15,394 nucleotides of DNA from Deinococcus sp. Lineage in GTDB: Bacteria > Deinococcota > Deinococci > Deinococcales > Thermaceae. The DNA lies in NCBI GenBank assembly GCA_023382135.1, contig JAMCQK010000225.1, forward strand, positions 1 through 15,394, given 5' to 3'. Each line of letters opens with the position of its first letter. Positions within the stretch are counted from its first letter, which is position 1. Below are positions 13,265 to 15,394 of this stretch, piece by piece. A model generated the notes under the pieces. The model was not told where the DNA came from and ran no database searches. It saw only the letters and a program-made list of their open reading frames with translations. The position numbers were made by a program, and so were the translations under genes.

Positions 13265-14056
13265 TCACAAGGGCCTGAGTACCACCACTTGTTCAAGTAG
13301 CGAAAACGACGCCGAGGGTTTTACCAGCACGGCTTGCTTGAGCGCGCCAGGACGTTTGGGCAAAATCCGGATCACCACGCCCACGGTTAAGCCTTCCGGG
13401 AACAGGCCTTGCAAAGAACCAGAGACCACTAGATCTCCTTCCGCCACTTGGGCCTCGGGAGCGAACTCCACCCGTAGCAGTCCGGGGGGTTGCCCGTAGG
13501 CAACTCCGCGTCCGGGCTTGTCCCTGAGGCGCACACCCACCCGAGACTCCGGATCCAGCAAGGTGCGCACGGTGGCGCTTTGGGGAGCCACTTCGGTCAC
13601 CAGCCCCACCAAGCCCGTGGGGGAGGTCACCGGCATGCCCGCACGCAGGCCATCGTTTGATCCTTGTCCAATTGTGAGTCTTCGGTAAAGCCCTGAAGGG
13701 TCTTCGTCTACCACTGGGGCAATGGCTATCAGTCCGGGAGACCTCGAGGCCCGCACCTCAAGCGCCCCCGAAAGCTTGCGGACCTCGAGCAAGAGCCGGC
13801 TATTTTCCTGACGCAGGCTTCCCAGCTCTTCCCGCAGGGCGCGGTTTTCCGCCCGCAGGTCGCGCCGGTCGCTGAGCGAGGCCAGCGCCGCCCGCAGGTT
13901 GTGCCCGAAGCGGTAGCTCATTCCAAATAGCGGAGCCACTCTCGCGGAAAATTCTCCCGGGAGCCAGGGCGCAAGCTGCCGCGTCAAACTCGCCAGCGCA
14001 AGGCCCAGCACCAGGAGCGCTGCGAACAATAGGTGCTGCAAGAGTCTGGGGGTCAC
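13265..14056 (-). CDS. mreC: Rod shape-determining protein MreC
   Basis: A 263-residue MreC: short cytoplasmic tail, one membrane helix (LLFAALLVLGLALASL, about residues 9-24), then a periplasmic coiled coil in the RRDLRAENRALREELGSL region and beyond, then the two beta-domains with IAPVVDEDPSGLYRRLTI, GMPVTSPTGLVGLV, SRVGVRL and GDLVVSG. MreC links the cytoskeleton to PBP2. The start GTG 14056 overlaps the maf stop as GTGA and has GGAGG (14063-14067) 6 nt upstream. An in-frame TTG at 14098 would add 14 residues but lies within maf and has no ribosome site. The next gene, mreD, follows after 3 nt. Confidence 0.92.
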   Translation of the reverse strand: MTPRLLQHLLFAALLVLGLALASLTRQLAPWLPGEFSARVAPLFGMSYRFGHNLRAALASLSDRRDLRAENRALREELGSLRQENSRLLLEVRKLSGALEVRASRSPGLIAIAPVVDEDPSGLYRRLTIGQGSNDGLRAGMPVTSPTGLVGLVTEVAPQSATVRTLLDPESRVGVRLRDKPGRGVAYGQPPGLLRVEFAPEAQVAEGDLVVSGSLQGLFPEGLTVGVVIRILPKRPGALKQAVLVKPSASFSLLEQVVVLRPL

Positions 14057-14640
14057 CTGCCGCCTCCGAAGTAACCCATCGAGCCAAGCGCCTTCCAAAG
14101 CGCGCTTACGGGCAGGCCCATTACGGTAAAAAAATCGCCCTCGATTTTTTCCACCAACACCATGCCCAGGCCTTGGGCTCCGTAGCCGCCTGCCTTGTCA
14201 AGGCCTTCGCCCGAGCGTGCGTACCATTCCAGTTCCCAAGCGGAAAGCGCCCGGAAGAAAACCCTGGCCTCCTCCAGATGCCGCCGGCGTTCTCCCTTGG
14301 GAGAAACCAGCGCCAGCCCTGTATACACCGTGTGTGCCCGGCCCGAAAGCATTGCCAGAAAGCGGTGATTCTCCTGGAGATCCTTGGGTTTTCCCAGAAC
14401 TTTCTGGTCCAAGGCCACCACGGTATCGGCCCCAACCGTCCACTCGCCAGGGCTCCAGCAGGCCTCCGCTTTGGCAAGCGCCAGCTGAAGCGCGCTCTCG
14501 CCGGGGCTGCCTTTGGCCAGGCCTGTTTCATCCAGCTTGGCGGGCCGCACCACAAAGGGAAGCCCGAGTTTTTCAAGCAGCTCCGCCCGGCGCGGGCTCT
14601 CGGAGGCCAAAACCAACAGCGGCAGATGATCGCGGTTCAT
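14053..14640 (-). CDS. maf: Maf-family nucleoside triphosphate pyrophosphatase
   Basis: A 195-residue Maf protein, a house-cleaning enzyme that hydrolyses non-canonical or dTTP/UTP-type nucleoside triphosphates and is linked to septum inhibition in Bacillus. Motifs: LASESPRR at residues 11-18, the VGADTVV strand with the metal-binding aspartate, LGKPKD, then DKAGGYGAQGLG and GDFFTVMGLPVS. This pattern fits the family throughout, with normal length. ATG 14640 gives the usual N-terminus, but GTG 14670 is in frame, is preceded by GAGGGG and by a TAGTTT box, and would add ten residues. The stop overlaps the mreC start, a link between maf and mreC seen in many bacteria. Confidence 0.92.
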   Translation of the reverse strand: MNRDHLPLLVLASESPRRAELLEKLGLPFVVRPAKLDETGLAKGSPGESALQLALAKAEACWSPGEWTVGADTVVALDQKVLGKPKDLQENHRFLAMLSGRAHTVYTGLALVSPKGERRRHLEEARVFFRALSAWELEWYARSGEGLDKAGGYGAQGLGMVLVEKIEGDFFTVMGLPVSALWKALGSMGYFGGGR

Positions 14641-14734
14641 CGGCTTGGTTTCCAGGAGCTCACTATTCACAACCCCTCAAACTATGACGGCATGGGTGAG
14701 TATCGGTGAGCAAACACGGCGGGCGCGGTAAGGT

Positions 14735-15394
14735 TTAATATCCAGCCGCCTTTTTGCCCGCAAGGATTGCCACCCCACTTGAGGTGCCGAGCCGGCTGGC
14801 TCCGGCTTGAATCATGGCGAGTGCAGTCTCGCGATCACGAATGCCCCCGGCGGCCTTTACTTGCACTTCTCCCTGGGCTACTTCCGTTAGCAGCACCACG
14901 TCCTCGAGACTGGCCCCCCTGGGGCCAAAGCCGGTTGAGGTCTTGAGGAAATCGGCACCGCCGGCAATCGCCGCCTTGGCCGCGCGCCTTATTTCGCGCT
15001 TGGACAGATACCCCGTTTCCAGGATCACCTTGAGCACGTTGCCGGGCACCGCGCCCGCCACCGCGCGTACATCGGCCTCAACGCCTTTCCAGTCCCTCGC
15101 TTTTATGGCTCCCAGGTGAATTACCATGTCCAGTTCGTCGGCGCCGTGGGCAACGGCTTGAGCGGCCTCGAGGGCTTTGGTCTCCGCCAGGTTCACCCCG
15201 AGCGGGAACCCCACCACACAAACCACCTTCACTCCCGTACCGGTAAGCAGCGCCTTGGCCAGGCTTACGAACGAGGGCTGTATGCAGACCCCAAAAAAGC
15301 CGTGCTTGATGGCTTCCTGGCAGAGGGTCTCGATCTCTTCCGGGGTGGCCGTGGGTTTGAGCAGGGTGTGGTCGCCAACAGCCGTAAGAAAAGG
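14735..15394 (-). CDS. deoC: Deoxyribose-phosphate aldolase DeoC (5' end cut by window edge)
   Basis: The reading frame enters from the right edge and covers 219 codons, starting PFLTAVGDHTLLKP; only a few N-terminal residues should be missing, since family members of this type have about 220-225. The enzyme cleaves 2-deoxyribose 5-phosphate to acetaldehyde and glyceraldehyde 3-phosphate in nucleoside catabolism. Seen are DHTLLKP, VCVVGFPLG, ADELDMVIHLG (aspartate acting with the Schiff base), VILETGYL, the Schiff-base lysine in FLKTSTGFGPRGAS (codon 14942-14944) and the second lysine in VKAAGGIRD, then GASRLGTSSGVA. An internal GTG at 15232 is not the true start. It precedes maf by 64-94 bp on the same strand, so co-transcription is possible. 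Confidence 0.95.
   Translation of the reverse strand, partial: PFLTAVGDHTLLKPTATPEEIETLCQEAIKHGFFGVCIQPSFVSLAKALLTGTGVKVVCVVGFPLGVNLAETKALEAAQAVAHGADELDMVIHLGAIKARDWKGVEADVRAVAGAVPGNVLKVILETGYLSKREIRRAAKAAIAGGADFLKTSTGFGPRGASLEDVVLLTEVAQGEVQVKAAGGIRDRETALAMIQAGASRLGTSSGVAILAGKKAAGY

Noticed and set aside
14057..14098. Upstream TTG start for MreC at 14098
   Set aside because: Lies in maf without a ribosome site, while GTG 14056 has GGAGG at 6 nt and the GTGA overlap.
14173..14709. 178-codon plus-strand frame
   Set aside because: Antisense to maf, whose motifs are all intact; no ribosome site or family match.

Overview
The window looks like chromosomal DNA from a member of the Thermaceae (Deinococcota), closer to Meiothermus/Calidithermus than to Thermus itself. 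The evidence is a Thermus-type Rex, a paired GdhA/GdhB glutamate dehydrogenase in which GdhA lacks the catalytic lysine, a maf-mreC-mreD-PBP2 cluster next to minC, GC near 60-65% in most genes, and several start codons sitting 6-8 nt after a -10-like box (leaderless layout). The genus is inference; no rRNA gene is present.

Layout. 1-843 (+): 3' end of rex, overlapping a small lipoprotein gene of lower GC. 969-1955 (+): long-chain prenyl diphosphate synthase. 2070-4653 (+): gdhA-gdhB operon. 4654-4902: non-coding, with copy 1 of a ~125 bp dispersed repeat. 4903-6368 (+): GNAT acetyltransferase overlapping a D-2-hydroxyacid dehydrogenase. 6398-8818 (-): HerA/DUF853-type ATPase, a DUF1761 membrane protein with signs of three one-base deletions, and a CsaA-like tRNA-binding-domain protein. 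8870-9613 (+): an unrecognised 99-residue helical protein and a DUF420 membrane protein. 9614-10160: about 550 bp without a convincing gene, holding copy 2 of the repeat (inverted), a 23-bp palindrome, an antisense-facing promoter and a long hairpin. 10161-15394 (-): minC, then, upstream of it, PBP2, mreD, mreC and maf in overlapping order, and a 5'-truncated deoC.

Functional links. The mre/PBP2 genes form the elongation (rod-shape) machinery; maf is translationally coupled to mreC, while minC (division-site inhibitor) appears to be a separate transcript behind an intrinsic terminator and with its own -10 box. GdhA/GdhB form a hetero-oligomeric dehydrogenase with a regulatory and a catalytic subunit. 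Rex (NADH/NAD sensing), the prenyl synthase (quinone side chain) and the DUF420 protein would fit respiratory metabolism, but they are not one operon.

No complete mobile element, CRISPR array, tRNA or rRNA was found. The parts least explained by ordinary genes are the inverted pair of 125-bp repeats, the TATACCCC/GGGGTATA palindromes over two promoters, the marked excess of the octamer CCTCGAGG, and the damaged DUF1761 gene.
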